DNA of 64,000 nt from contig OX621266.1 in the NCBI GenBank assembly GCA_951640165.1, forward strand, positions 6,324,001 through 6,388,000. Reading direction: 5' to 3'. Below are positions 31,913 to 43,075 of the stretch, piece after piece. The DNA is from Pseudoips prasinana. Taxonomy: Eukaryota; Arthropoda; Insecta; Lepidoptera; Nolidae. The notes beneath the pieces were generated by a model. The model saw only the letters and a program-made list of their open reading frames with translations. It made no database searches and was not told the origin of the DNA. Position 1 is the stretch's first letter. Each line of letters opens with the position of its first letter. Position numbers and translations under genes: made by a program.

Positions 31913-34900
31913 TTGATTCAAACGATGGGACACAGAACAGTTCAAAAAAACTATAATAGATGCAAACCTGTTAAAGCAGCCATAATAGTATTTGACACCG
32001 ATGTTGAAATCATCGGCTGTGTGAATACATCTGAAAATATAGCTGTAGCAACTCTAAAGACAAATGAGTGGAAGATATCTGTCGTATCCATCTATTTTGA
32101 ACCCAGTGAACCAATCGAACCCTACCTAAACCAAATCAGAGCAGTCAAGAACAAACTTAATACCAAGAACCTAATAATAGGAGGAGATGCAAATGCTTGG
32201 AGCACATGGTGGGGCAGTGACAGAGAGGATACTAGAGGTGAGACGCTTATGGGTACTATAGAAGAAATGGAAATGCATGTTCTAAACGAAGGCTCTGTGC
32301 CTACATTCTTCACAATCAGGAACGGAGAGGTCTTTAAAAGTAGAGTTGATGTTACATTGTGCAGCCAAGACCTACTTGGTAAAATAACCGACTGGGAAGT
32401 AAATACAGGTGTCACTAGTTCAGATCATAATGCTATTACATTCAATTTGAAAATGGGAAATTACACATCAGAAATTAATAACTCAAATACAACACGAATT
32501 TATAATACGAAAAAAGGAAATTGGATTACATTTAAAGAAAAATTTAAAGAAAAATTGAAAAGTAGAAACCTATATACAAATAATATAAGGGCCATTAAGA
32601 ATAGAATGGAGCTAGAGGAAGAAATAAACAATTACATAATAAGCATAAAAGACACATGTGAAGATACTTTTCCAAAATTAAAACATAAAACAAAACATAG
32701 CTTACCTTGGTGGACCGAAGAACTGGAAACCCTCAGGAAAGACTCAGTGCGAAAGAAGAGAAGAATATCTTACGCGGCACCTCGACGAAAAAAATATGTG
32801 ATTGATGACTACTTACAAGCAAAAGGACGGTATGAAATAGAAGTTCAAAAGGCACAAATCGAAAGTTGGAAAGCATTTTGTACTACTCAAGATAAAGAAA
32901 GCATGTGGGATGGAATATATAGAATAATACGCCAAACCTCAAAAAAGAAAGCAGACATTGGCCTAATAACTAATGGAGAAATGCTATCCCCAGAAGAATC
33001 TGTAGAACTGTTAGCCAACACATTTTTTCCTGCTGACGACCCAGTGGGAGACAACAATGACCACCGAATAATCAGAGACCTTGCAGCAACCAACAATCAA
33101 AAGGTACCAAATGATCGTGACGACCCTGAATTCACAATGTCTGAGCTGAGAAATGCGATTAACAGTTTTAATCCAAAAAAAGCACCCGGGCCCGATGGTT
33201 TCACAATGGACATATGTTCTAAGGCAATATCATGCGATGAGGAGATTTTTCTTGAAATTTTAAATAAATGCCTTAAGCTTTCATATTTTCCTTCGCCGTG
33301 GAAAGAAGCAGCAGTGGTCGTTATCAGGAAACCTGGTAAAGCAGACTACACTCAGGCAAAGTCGTATAGACCAATAGGGTTACTTTCAATCTTAGGTAAA
33401 ACTCTGGAGAAGATGCTAATTAGAAGGATCCGATGACACATCCTACCACGAGCAAATAAAAGACAATATGGCTTTGTACCCCAACGCAGCACAGAAGATG
33501 CACTTTACGATATGCTTACTCATATTCTGAGCAATATGAGAAAGAAACTCATTAATATTGTCGTTTCATTAGATATTGAGGGTGCATTTGACACTGCTTG
33601 GTGGCCTGCTATTAAATGTCAACTGCGAAAAAATGGGTGCCCACGAAACCTTCGAGACTTGGTAGACAGCTACCTGGAAGACCGGAAAGTAATAGTAAAA
33701 TATGCCAATAAAGAACACACAAAAACGACAAACAAAGGATGCGTACAAGGCTCAATTAGCGGTCCGACTTTCTGGAATATCCTACTAGATCCTCTCCTAA
33801 ACGAGTTAGAAGAGCAAGGAATATATTGTCAAGCATTTGCGGACGACATCGTGCTGATTTTCTCAGGAAAATCTGTACCAGAATTAGAATCACAAGCCCA
33901 CCAAACACTCAACCTTGTAGAGGCCTGGGGTATCAAAAATAAACTTAAATTTTCAGCGCACAAAACAAATGCGATGGTTATTACAAAAAAACTGAAATTT
34001 GAAACCCCACACATCTACATGGGTGACGTTGAGATTCAGATGGTGGACCAAATAAAGATGCTCGGGCTTGTTATAGACAATAAGTTAACATTCCAACAAC
34101 ATGTTAGTCATATCTGCAAGAAGGCAACTAACATCTATAAACAGTTGAGTCGGGCAGCAAAAATTTCTTGGGGTCTAAACCCGGAGACAATCAGAACTAT
34201 GTACGTCACAGTGATTGAGCCAATTATGTTATATGCAGCTGGAGCTTGGGGAGAGGCAGTGAAAAAACTATCAATCCAAAAGAAACTAAATTCGGTTCAA
34301 AGAGGATTTGCACAAAAGATAAGTAAATCGTATCGCACAGTTTCTCTTAATGCTGCACTGCTACTGACCGGATTACTACCATTAGATTTGCGCATTACTG
34401 AAGCGGCGAAGCTATATGAAGCCAAAAGAGGGAAGCCACAAAACATCTTGGGCAATAAGAAAATAGAAAAGTCAGCATCTCATTTAACAGTTCTACATCC
34501 AGCACAAGAAATAGACATTGACTTTGACAGTCTGGAAGACATGAAGCCTCAGACATTGGAAAAATATAATATCAACGGACCAGAAGTGTACACCGATGGT
34601 AGTAAAACAGATGAAAAAGTGGGAGCTGCATTGACTCTATACCAAAACGGTGCTGAAACTATGAACAAAAAATATAAAATGGCGTCCTTTTGCACGGTTT
34701 TTCAGGCAGAAATGTACGCAATATACCAAGCTACTAATATCGCACTAAGTGGTTCTTGGGATATTACCAACATCTTAAGTGACTCTCGATCTGTCTTGGA
34801 ACACCTGAGAAACAGGAATACACTTCACCCCCTGGCGGCAAAAATAAAGCGCAACATTAAAAAACTCGTAGAAAAGCAGAAATCAGTAAGATTTTTTTGG

Positions 34901-35456
34901 ATAAGAGCTCATATCGGCATAGAGGGCAATGAAAGAGCGGATAAATTGGCAAAAGAAGCGGCTTTTAAAAGAACAGCACCAGCCTATGATCAATGCCCAT
35001 TATCTTACATTAGATTATTTTACATTATCAACGAACAGGGCAGACACTTTAAAGGTATGGAATAGAAGGTACACAGATGCATCTGCAGCGGAAGTCACTA
35101 AGCTATTTTTTCCGAATCCAATACACGCGTATAAACTTCTTAAAAAAATACGTCTAACACCGATACTTGTGCAGGTACTGACCGGACATGGAGGTTTCGG
35201 TCAGTACTTGCACAGGTTTAAATGTAAGGAAAATTCCGCGTGTATTTGCGACCCAGATGTAGAGGAAGAAATAATACACCTAATTACAGATTGTCCGAAA
35301 TATAGTCTAGGCCGATTCAAGGCTGAAATGAAATTAGATGAAGAGATAACAAAAGATAAATTATTTACAATAATGAAGTCAAATAAATTAGAAATATTTA
35401 TAGAATACGTGACAAAAATAACTATTGAAACCATAAAAAGGAACAAATCTATATAA
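31913..35456 (+). pseudogene. R1/LOA-like non-LTR ORF2 (endonuclease, RT, RNase H), broken
   Basis: The reading frame starts inside the endonuclease (5' truncation) with GGDANAWSTWWGS and TSSDHNAITF. RT follows: KKAPGPDGF, then SYRPIGLLSILGKTLEKML, an in-frame TGA at 33,434, then motif A SLDIEGAFDTAWW, motif B GCVQGSISGPTFWN and the catalytic AFADD. The thumb leads into RNase H with YTDGSKT, QAEMYAI, LSDSRSVLEHL and RAHIGIEGNERADKLAKEA. A frameshift between about 35,010 and 35,050 moves the C-terminus (WNRRYTDASAAEVTKLF and the Cys/His knuckle CICDP...HLITDC) to another frame, ending at 35,456. The RNase H and terminal knuckle place it in the R1/LOA/I group; the exact clade is uncertain. One nonsense and one frameshift make it inactive. 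Confidence 0.9.
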
Positions 35457-36045
35457 AGTGCATCATAAATGTATGTATACTATACAAAAAGACAAAACAT
35501 AACGATAATAATAAATAAGTACAGTAGTTTAGAATTGTTAAATGTATAGTTCATAAAATAAGATAGATATAAGAAAAAATTGTAGGAATATATATTATGT
35601 AGCATATATATTACTTACAAACTGTATTAATAGGAAATAAAGAAACTTATTTATATTAAAATAATAATAAAAAAAAAGAAAATAAAGGACAAAAAAGAAA
35701 ATATACATATCAACAAGGTGTAGACGTAACTAATAAAACTAAGCGACTTAACTTGCCCCAGCGACTTGTTTTCACACCATGTATATAGCATTAATAATAA
35801 GTACCTACATAACTTAAGTATTATATCAATAAAGTCTAATATAAAACATGTAAAATGCCATCACATTAGAGCTGCCATCGTGGTCTTATCCTGGATTGCG
35901 CTGGCCCCCTCCTGCAGAATAAATCTGGAGTAAAAAAATAAATAAAAAAAAAAATGTGTCCAAATATGTTTAGCTGTGTAACATCTCCGACCAATGTCGG
36001 GGGTAAAATAGCAAAACAAACAAAAAAAAAAAAAAAAAAAAAAAA
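31913..36045 (+). mobile_element. 5'-truncated R1/LOA-like non-LTR retrotransposon insertion
   Basis: The insertion is bounded by a 12-15 bp target-site duplication. It carries the broken ORF2, a 3' UTR of about 590 bp and a terminal A run (about 36,022-36,048). Sequence to the right of the second duplication is the reversed LINE tail at 36,062. Confidence 0.85.
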
Positions 36046-36060
36046 AAACTTCTCCGAAAC
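36046..36060. repeat. Right target-site duplication
   Basis: Exact copy of 31,898-31,912. Confidence 0.85.
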
Positions 36061-36061
36061 G

Positions 36062-36165
36062 GCTTTACAAGACTTCTTCTAGCCCCTGCGCCCCCTTTTG
36101 CGTCATGTCCCAGGTGGTCGGGACACGTACCCTGGGAACCTTGTAGGGGGCCTGCCCACGCGGCG
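36062..36165 (-). repeat. Fragment of the GC-rich LINE tail, reversed
   Basis: The reverse complement contains CAGGGTACGTGTCCCG and GACGCAAAAGGGGGC, as in 16,734-17,096. The R1/LOA-like element inserted next to it. Confidence 0.6.
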
Positions 36166-36604
36166 TATTTCGGTTGGAGTGGTCTATGTGCTTGTTTTTT
36201 TATTGGCAGCTCACAGAAGGATGTTTCGATACCATGGTAAATCGTTTAAATGTAGTCATACGCCGTGTGCGTATGGAAGTGACGAAATGGGTACCTATTA
36301 CAGTCACCCACAGTTATATATAAATCATATCTATTGAGGCACAAATGGCTTCCGGTGACCTAGAACTCATATTAATCTTTTGACCTTATAACGTCAGAGG
36401 AAGAAACGTACAATAAACACAGTTTACATATTCAAATACAGCTTGGGGTCGTATTCCAACTGACTTCAGAATAAGGCGGTGATCGATTTGGCAGTATGTT
36501 TCTTTTTATCTATGTTACACGATTTTCGATTGTTTTTGGAACCTGATTCTGCTAATACTTGTTTTTTCTATGGGATTTTTTTAGGACATCTCCCGCTCTA
36601 CGGA
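36166..36604. other. Non-coding stretch
   Basis: Nothing is recognised apart from short AT-rich frames. Confidence 0.4.
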
Positions 36605-36777
36605 TTTAGCCCTGTGTCGCGAGGTACTTAACAACCATGCAATTGACGGACACAAAGTACACCCAGACTCAGAACAACTATTTTTGGATCACACACATAG
36701 TTGTCCTGCGCGATAATAGAACCCGGGACACGAAGTGGCGAGGTGACTGTCTTAAGCACTGCGACACGTGCAGTTAG
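36605..36777 (-). repeat. tRNA-derived SINE
   Basis: On the minus strand a tRNA-like head (TGTCGCAGTGC) precedes a degenerate B box (GGGTTCTATT). The body contains GTTGTTCTGAGTCTGGGTG and ends with GTACCTCGCGACACAGGG. Confidence 0.7.
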
Positions 36778-36984
36778 TTTCATTATGTTTGGTCATATAT
36801 AAAGTCTATTTAAAACAACCTTTACAAAGAAGTTCGTCCGTTTAAATCAACAGTAATAATTGCGGTGCATTATATATTTTGTGTTAATTCGTCAATATTT
36901 AATATCATCAAGGATTTCTACTGTTTCTAATTAGTTGCCACGTGATACACCGCACTGTAGTGCGTCACGTTGAATTTAAGAAGA

Positions 36985-37255
36985 AACACTGACTGTTGGT
37001 CTGGTGGTTCTGACTGCTAAGCCAGTGGACGTGGGTTCGATCCCACCCAGGACTATCCTTCGTGTGATGAGCACGATTATTTGTTCTGTGTCTGTAAACT
37101 ACGTACACACATTTAAAAATATATAAGTTTAATGTTTATAAGTTATATGGTTGCCATAGTTCAGGCTTTCTCTGTGTTTGGGATCAGATGCAGTGAATTT
37201 TAAGTGTCTAGTTGTGTTGTGCAGTTGTCCCATAATATTAATTATTATTATATAG
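36985..37255 (+). repeat. tRNA-derived SINE with (ATT)n tail
   Basis: A box TGGTCTGGTGG and B box GGTTCGATCCC lie in the head. The body contains GATGAGCACGATTATTTGT and TGTTTGGGATCAGATG, and it ends in ATTATTATTAT. Confidence 0.8.
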
Positions 37256-38387
37256 GATTAGGTCATTATTAATTCGGGCTAATTGTGGGACTATATCAAT
37301 ATTAACAATGAGATGATGCCCGAGTTTAGCCAAGATGCCAAGAATTAAAGAGAAATCCAATAAAAAACCTTGGAAGTTTCGTACGTAGTATGTTAGTCGA
37401 CATGAAGCTACTTTGATTGCTGTCCGTACAAAGCGTAAAGCGAGTTCTTAGAGCGCCAAAACTGTCTGTACCCTGCGCGGCTTCCTCCTAATGATCTGTC
37501 GGGAACACTCAGATTAATATTTGTTTATAACTCTGGTCTCGAACCAGCACCATGTACCGATCCCGGGTAGAGGCTCGAGTTAAGCCACGAACGATACACA
37601 CTGGCAGATCAAATCTAGGATTCCCATGCTAACACCTTTGCGGCGGTCGTATGTAGATAATACTATAAAAATTCTAATTTAATGTGTTATAGCTGTCTTT
37701 GCGTAAGCCGATTATAATATAACTAGAGATCGGGCTTGTTCGAAATTCAACTATAAAGTTCTATTGTCAAAGACTATATACATTAAAGACAAATAATATT
37801 AAGCTGTTCTCAGCTTTGACACTTTGTTTGTCATCTCTTCTCAGTTTGTCAGTGTGTCCAAAGAATGGCAGTGTATGTAATGTTTTTTATTAAAATAATT
37901 ATTTATTAATATTAGCTTTCTGCACTCCTTCTCTATATAAACTTTAACTGTTCCAAATTTCATACTCCTCCGTCCGCGCAATTTTCATAAAAACGGGTAC
38001 GAAGTTTTTGCTTCACGTATTAATAATATTATGATAATTATAGAAAAAACCAATGTCGTACGCCACACGTTAAGTTATTTATGAGCTTAGTGATGTTACG
38101 CACTATTACATACTGACCACAAGTCTTGTGGTTTTTAACCCACTTCATAAACGAAGAGTGTTCTCAATTTGATTAGTTTTTGGAATACAAAGTGCGCCTG
38201 TGTTTGCGCACACACTTGTGCATTATAATATGTCCTGCGCAGATGGCTAATCTCCATTGAGACTGGCCGCCGTGGCTGAAATCGGCTAGGAGGACATTAT
38301 AATTATTATATCGCCACCCCAACTCATCCCGAGGGGGGCGTAGAAGTCGATCCGAATATATAACAGAGAACGGGCAGCAGCGTCTCT
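37256..38387. other. Non-coding stretch with repeat pieces
   Basis: 38,118-38,190 (GTTTTTAACCCACTTCATAA...) and 38,235-38,305 (GGCCGCCGTGGCTGAAATCGG, reversed relative to 20,560-20,625) are dispersed moth-type repeats. No gene is recognised. Confidence 0.5.
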
Positions 38388-38564
38388 ATGTGTACCAGGG
38401 ATTTAACGGAGGTAATTTTATCGAAACCGAAGGCGGAGTCGGAGTTTTTAAATTTGATTTACGGAGTCGGAACCGGATACGGAGGCAGGGTCAGAAGTGG
38501 TGCCAGCAGAGAGATGTTTTTATTTAAGGACATATAAAACATTATTCAATCAAATTGTTTTCAT

Positions 38565-38764
38565 TTTAATTTTTTGATTAAGTATAAAATAAAACACAAA
38601 CAATGAAAAAGAATTGGCATGTTTCCAAATAAACAACAAATTAAATTAAATGAATTGTATCCAAAAGTAGCATATTATATTAAGTATATTAAATAAACAA
38701 AAGCTTTCAAACAAATTAAATGAAATGAATTTAATCCAAAAGTAGCATATCATATTATATCAAA
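38565..38764. repeat. Minisatellite, left part (about 62-70 bp unit)
   Basis: Tandem units contain AAATAAACAAAAGCTTTCAA and ATGAATT-AATCCAAAAGTAGC. The array resumes at 42,894 after the Helitron, and the junction reconstitutes a normal unit. Confidence 0.8.
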
Positions 38765-39074
38765 CTAGCGGCCCGGTACGTGCTTCGCTACGTATAAGAC
38801 ATAGTAATAAAAAAATGATTATTAAGTTCATTGAGGTAGTCCACGAAGGGCACCCATCTGAATGGCACCTGCGCGAATGGCACCTAGCCTAGTCCACGAA
38901 AGGCACCTCTCAATAGTTTTGGCAGGTGCTCTTCGTGGATTCAATTTATTTTTAACATTCTTGTCCAAGAAAGGCACCTACGTTAACCGTTACAGTAACC
39001 TAGGTTATTAAATGGAAGATATCGATAAAAATCACTAGAAAGTTTATTAACATTACTGATATTACGCACGTTAA

Positions 39075-39360
39075 AGCCCGGGTGACACGAGGCTAGTAAA
39101 TCAAGCTAGTGAGCCAAGCTAGTGCTGCCAAGCTAGTAAGCTAGTGACACTAGCTTCGTGTAGACGGAACTAGCTTCGTTTACAAGCTAGTAAGCTAGTG
39201 TGGAAGCTAGCAAGCTAGTGCCTCAAGCCAGGATAGTTTTAATAGCTTGGGGTTCTATTTTTCAAGCTAGTAGGCGCCCCCCACCACCCGTTTTACTATC
39301 CTGGCTTCGTTACTAGCTTCGTGTCAACCGCGAAGCTAGCGAACCTAAGCTAGTGTGCAG
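39075..39360. promoter_or_regulatory. Left subterminal region rich in AGCTAGT motifs
   Basis: About a dozen AAGCTAGT or ACTAGCTT words lie in both orientations between the terminal repeat and the MADF-BESS start. A similar, shorter cluster is at 41,945-42,070. Clustered subterminal motifs in DNA transposons often bind the element's own proteins; that role here is inference. Confidence 0.55.
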
Positions 39361-39397
39361 TCGGAGAGCGTGGTGAGAGTGCGTGCAATTTGTTAAA

Positions 39398-41300
39398 ATG
39401 CCGAAATTAGCGGACGAAATTAATTTAAAATTCGTTCAATTGTACAGAGAAGAGGAATGTTTGTGGAATGCAAGTATTCCATCTTACAAGGACAAGCAAA
39501 TGCGAGACTCGTCACTAGAAAAAATACGCGACATACTAAATAAAGATGGAATAGAAATGTCGATAAAAGAGATTAAAAATAAAATTAAAAATCTAAGAGC
39601 TACATATTGTCAAGAATTAACAAAGATAGAAAAATCTGAGAGGTCTGGAGCAGGAACTGCAGAAGTCTATAAGCCAAAAATTATTTGGTTTGAGGAAATG
39701 CATAATTTCATAAAAAAGGTGCCAATGAAGAGAAAAACTTCGGTAAGTTATTTTAATATTATTTACTCTTTACAATTATTTACCTTAAAAGTACTTATTG
39801 AAATATTAATAATCGTCGGCATTTTTAATTTTTCTTGTAGTTTTGTCTGAATTAACGAATCATTCTTGCTTGCCATGGTACTGCTCCATCATTGTTGAAA
39901 TATCTCTTAAATTTCTCCCTTTTTTCGATAGCTGACAGAGAAGAGTGGTTACTTCCCTGTCGACTGATACTGGGTAAACATAAATTTTCCATTCTCCATG
40001 AACCGGGAATAATGTTTCCCGCTTCAATGTCTTCTTGGTCGACATCACTACTAATGCAATAAGTGCTTTTTTGCTCTTTTCGTAACCAATTATGCAGAGC
40101 ACATGATGCTAGTACAATTTTGTCTACTGTTTTTACGTCAACTGCGATTGGTCTTTGATAAACACGAAATCGGCTTGCCAATATGCCAAAGGCATTTTCT
40201 ACAGTTCTTCTGGCTCTACTTAGCCGGTAGTTGTATACTTTTTCTTCATGTGTTAAATTGTCACCTGGGTACGGTTTCATAATATACGATTTTAATGGGA
40301 ATGCAGCATCCGCCAAAATTACTCCGCCTTGTGGTATAAGGTTATTTTCTAGTTGATTATATATGGAGCAATTCCTAAAAACACTTCCATCAGATGCCAT
40401 TCCACAGGCGCCGACGTCAATATAAATGAAATTATAATCGTAATCAACAATAGCCATAAGAACAATACTGAATGTTTTTTTGTAATTAAAAAACAAACTT
40501 CCACTGTTGCCAGGAGCTATGATTTGAACGTGCTTCCCGTCGACGGCGCCATAACACGCTGGAAAGTTCCATTTCACTCTGAAACCATTTTCTATAGCTG
40601 CCCATTCTTCAGTTGTAGTTGGAATCTGTAACAATATTTTTAACAAATTTTTTATTTTCAGAACAATCAAGATTCTCCAAACAATAATAAAGATGACAAC
40701 AGTGCAAGCAACAGTCAGTCATTAGAACCACCCGTAGCAGAAAATCTTTCAGAAAAGACAGTTGAAATGTCTCAACCTGCAAGCGAAATGTCGTCTATTC
40801 AAGATAAAACTTCTAAATTTATTTCCCCCGGAAGTAACATTCCGCAATTTAAGAAACGGAAGGTTTCGCAAGTGAGTTCATTGATAAATGAAATTAAGGT
40901 GATTAAGGAGGATTTAAACAGTTCACGAGAATTTCAGGAACCAGAGCTGGATGAACATGAGATATTTGCAAAATATGTAGCAAGTCAGTTGAAAAAGCTT
41001 TCACCCGGACAGGCCATTTTAGCTAGGGATCAGATCAACGCAACACTATCCCGCTGTCGGATGTATGATTTAAACTTCGGAAATACTACATTTTCGTACC
41101 AGTCACCTATCAATTCTTCAGACTCCAATATGTCAACCACATTTTCTTACAATAGTTCTGCAGCAAGTCCACTCTACACTAATCCACCATCACAACTACA
41201 ACAGACTGAGCAACGTGATGAACCCATCATCCATCCGCCACCACAGCAAGAGTTGGAGCAAGATGAAGATCCCATCTATCAAGCATTTCAAAATGCTTGA
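39398..41300 (+). CDS. Harbinger-encoded MADF-BESS DNA-binding protein, two exons
   Basis: The proposed structure is join(39,398-39,742, 40,662-41,300), 327 residues. Exon 1 encodes a MADF (Adf-1/Myb-like) domain at about residues 5-105: FVQLYREEECLWN, SLEKIRDIL, IKNLRATYCQEL and IIWFEEMHNFI. It ends ACTTCG followed by donor GTAAGT. Exon 2 follows acceptor TTTTTTATTTTCAG, and both junctions are phase 0. Exon 2 starts NNQDSPNNN, carries basic FKKRKV (possible nuclear signal) and a C-terminal BESS motif (IFAKYVASQLKKLSPGQA). MADF-BESS proteins bind DNA and self-associate; in PIF elements such a protein is thought to bind transposon ends and partner the transposase. The start is the first ATG. 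The intron contains the second exon of the transposase on the other strand. Confidence 0.88.
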
Positions 41301-41900
41301 TACATTTCTCGCCATTTATGTAGCGTAAACGTACATTTTGTCGTCATTTATGATTTCTCATTTTGTAATTTAGAATTTAATCTCGCCATTTATGTAAGCG
41401 TATAAGTACCTACTTTAATTTGAAATAAATAAAATTCTACATACCTGTATATCTTTCTTTAATGCCTTATAAATTTCACTGCAAACTTCTGGTATAAATC
41501 TAGATATAGTAGATCTTGAAACACGATACATGTGACTTAACTTCCTGTAATTGACACCAGATGATAGAAAATCTAGAGTTATTTCCAATTTTATTTTAGC
41601 CGGTATGGCTTCTCTCATATTAGTATTTAATTTTTGTATTTGTGGTCCCACTAGATTCAGTAAATTGTCAAAAATATTAGGTGTCATTCGCAAAATACTC
41701 TTGAATTCGCCGGAATCCTCAGATCGCAGTTCTTTTAAAAGTAATGCAGATGCTCCATGACTATGTCTTCTTAAGATCCAGGGTCTTGTCCAAGTACGCT
41801 TTTCTTCTAGCAGAGCTAATATTTCATCTAGCGCATGTTGACACAACTTCCGAATTAACTTTCTTAGTAGAATTGCTTTTCTCTTACGCACACTGTTCAT
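39852..41900 (-). CDS. PIF/Harbinger (HARBI1-like) transposase, two exons
   Basis: The proposed structure is complement(join(39,852-40,625, 41,445-41,900)), 409 residues. Exon 1 holds the N-terminal helical region (LRMTPNIFDNLLNLVGPQI, LDFLSSGVNYRKLSHMYRVSRSTISRF, a helix-turn-helix) and ends ATACAG before donor GTATGT. Exon 2 follows acceptor TATTGTTACAG in phase 0 and holds the DDE nuclease: GAVDGKHVQI (first Asp), then VILADAAFPLKS (second Asp) and RRTVENAFGILASRFR (Glu). The length and motif order match intact HARBI1-type transposases, and no stop or frameshift is seen. The intron contains exon 2 of the plus-strand MADF-BESS gene. The frame upstream of 40,625 is intronic. Confidence 0.92.
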
Positions 41901-42893
41901 TTTTACGTATACGTGTTATCAGGTTAAGCACAACTCACTACTGACTTGACTAGCTTGAAATTTCCTAGCTTCGTGTAGACAGCACTAGCTTGGTTACAAT
42001 CCAGGCTAGTAGGTAAGCTAGAAACCAAGCTAGTGACCCCTTACTAGCTTACTATCCTAGCTTCAAAATACTAGCCTCGTGTCACCCGGGCTTAAGACTA
42101 GTATTTTCTTATGTTTTTATTAAGCGAATGTTACACATTGAAATTAAACTACTATCTATCCGTTAATATCCGTTAAGAAGTAGTTTAATTTCAACACGTT
42201 TAGACTGTTTAAACTACTTTTTAACGGATATTAACGGATAGATAGTAGTTTAATTTCAATGTGTAACATTCGCTTAAACATAAGAAAATACTAGTCTTAA
42301 CGTGCGTAATATTAGTAGTGTTAATAAACATTCTAGTGATTTTTATCGATATCTTCCATTTAATAACCTAGGTTACTGTAATGGTTAACGTAGGTGCCTT
42401 TCGTGGACAAGAATGTTAAAAATAAATTGAATCCACGAAGAGCACCTGCCAAAAATATTGATAGGTGCCTTTCGTGGACTAGGCTAGGTGCCATTCGCGC
42501 AGGTGCCATTCAGATGGGTGCCCTTCGTGGACTATCTCAGTTCATTTATTCAAACAAAAAAATATTTTAAATTGTGACAGAACTATCGTCACTTTTTTTG
42601 TCTTCGATTGTTTTGCCTTCCCGAAATCTCTTCACTAATACCTACTTGAACTTTACAGTATGGTATAAAGGTTCAAATTGGCTTTTAAGTATTAGTACAA
42701 ATTGTTTGTATATGGGAGTACAGAAAGATGTTGATTTTACACTTGTTCAAGACTTTTTTAAATTTTCTCTACATACAAACCTTCCCTGGACTTCCTCGAA
42801 TAATTCAAGACCAAAATTAGCCAAATTGGTAAAGGCGTTGTTGAGTTATAACATTACAACGAAAAGTGGCATTGATTTTTATATATATATAGA

Positions 42894-43075
42894 TAAACAA
42901 AAGCTTTCAAACAAATTAAATTAATTGAATTGAATCCGAAAGTACATAGCATAGCATATTATATTAAATAAACAAAAGCTTTCAAACAAATTAAATGAAA
43001 TGAATTGAATCCAAAAGTAGCATAGTACTTACCTTTATTATATTAAATAAACAAAAGTAGTGTATTTATATTTCA
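42894..43075. repeat. Minisatellite, right part
   Basis: This is the continuation of the array at 38,565: TAAACAAAAGCTTTCAAAC starts at 42,894, at 42,969 and in shortened form near 43,048. Confidence 0.8.

Larger units (their letters stand above)
39072..42095. mobile_element. Full-length PIF/Harbinger DNA transposon
   Basis: The element is 39,075-42,092 (3,018 bp). Both ends read AGCCCGGGTGACACGAGGCT inward, continuing as a perfect match for 24 bp. TAA at 39,072-39,074 and 42,093-42,095 is the 3-bp duplication typical of this superfamily. The uninterrupted arm of the surrounding foldback element shows the empty site (CTTAACG near 42,296). It encodes a transposase on the minus strand and a MADF-BESS protein on the plus strand, both apparently intact. 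Confidence 0.92.
38826..42545. mobile_element. Foldback element with about 300-bp arms, split by Harbinger
   Basis: The left arm is 38,832-39,074; the right arm at 42,300-42,539 is its reverse complement (TAGTCCACGAAGGGCACC at both ends). The remainder (42,096-42,300) is itself palindromic around 42,190-42,215, so the original element was about 687 bp and almost entirely inverted repeat. GTTCAT flanks both ends (38,826-38,831 and 42,540-42,545) as a possible 6-bp duplication. It has no ORF. Confidence 0.8.
38765..42893 (-). mobile_element. Non-autonomous Helitron (minus), carrying further insertions
   Basis: On the minus strand the 5' end is TCTATATATATATAAAAATC at 42,893 and the 3' end is GGGCCGCTAG at 38,765. 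Just upstream of CTAG is a hairpin (TACGT/ACGTA). Insertion is between A and T of the minisatellite: joining 38,764 to 42,894 restores the unit wording. Only about 415 bp is Helitron sequence (38,765-38,831 and 42,546-42,893); no Rep/helicase is present. Confidence 0.75.

Noticed and set aside
42574..42924. 116-codon plus-strand ORF beside the foldback element
   Set aside because: It lies in Helitron and minisatellite sequence on the opposite strand to the Helitron and has no recognisable domain.
38565..43075. Regularly repeated units that could suggest a CRISPR array
   Set aside because: Units are contiguous, AT-rich and of variable length without spacers, in a eukaryotic context; this is a minisatellite interrupted by transposons.
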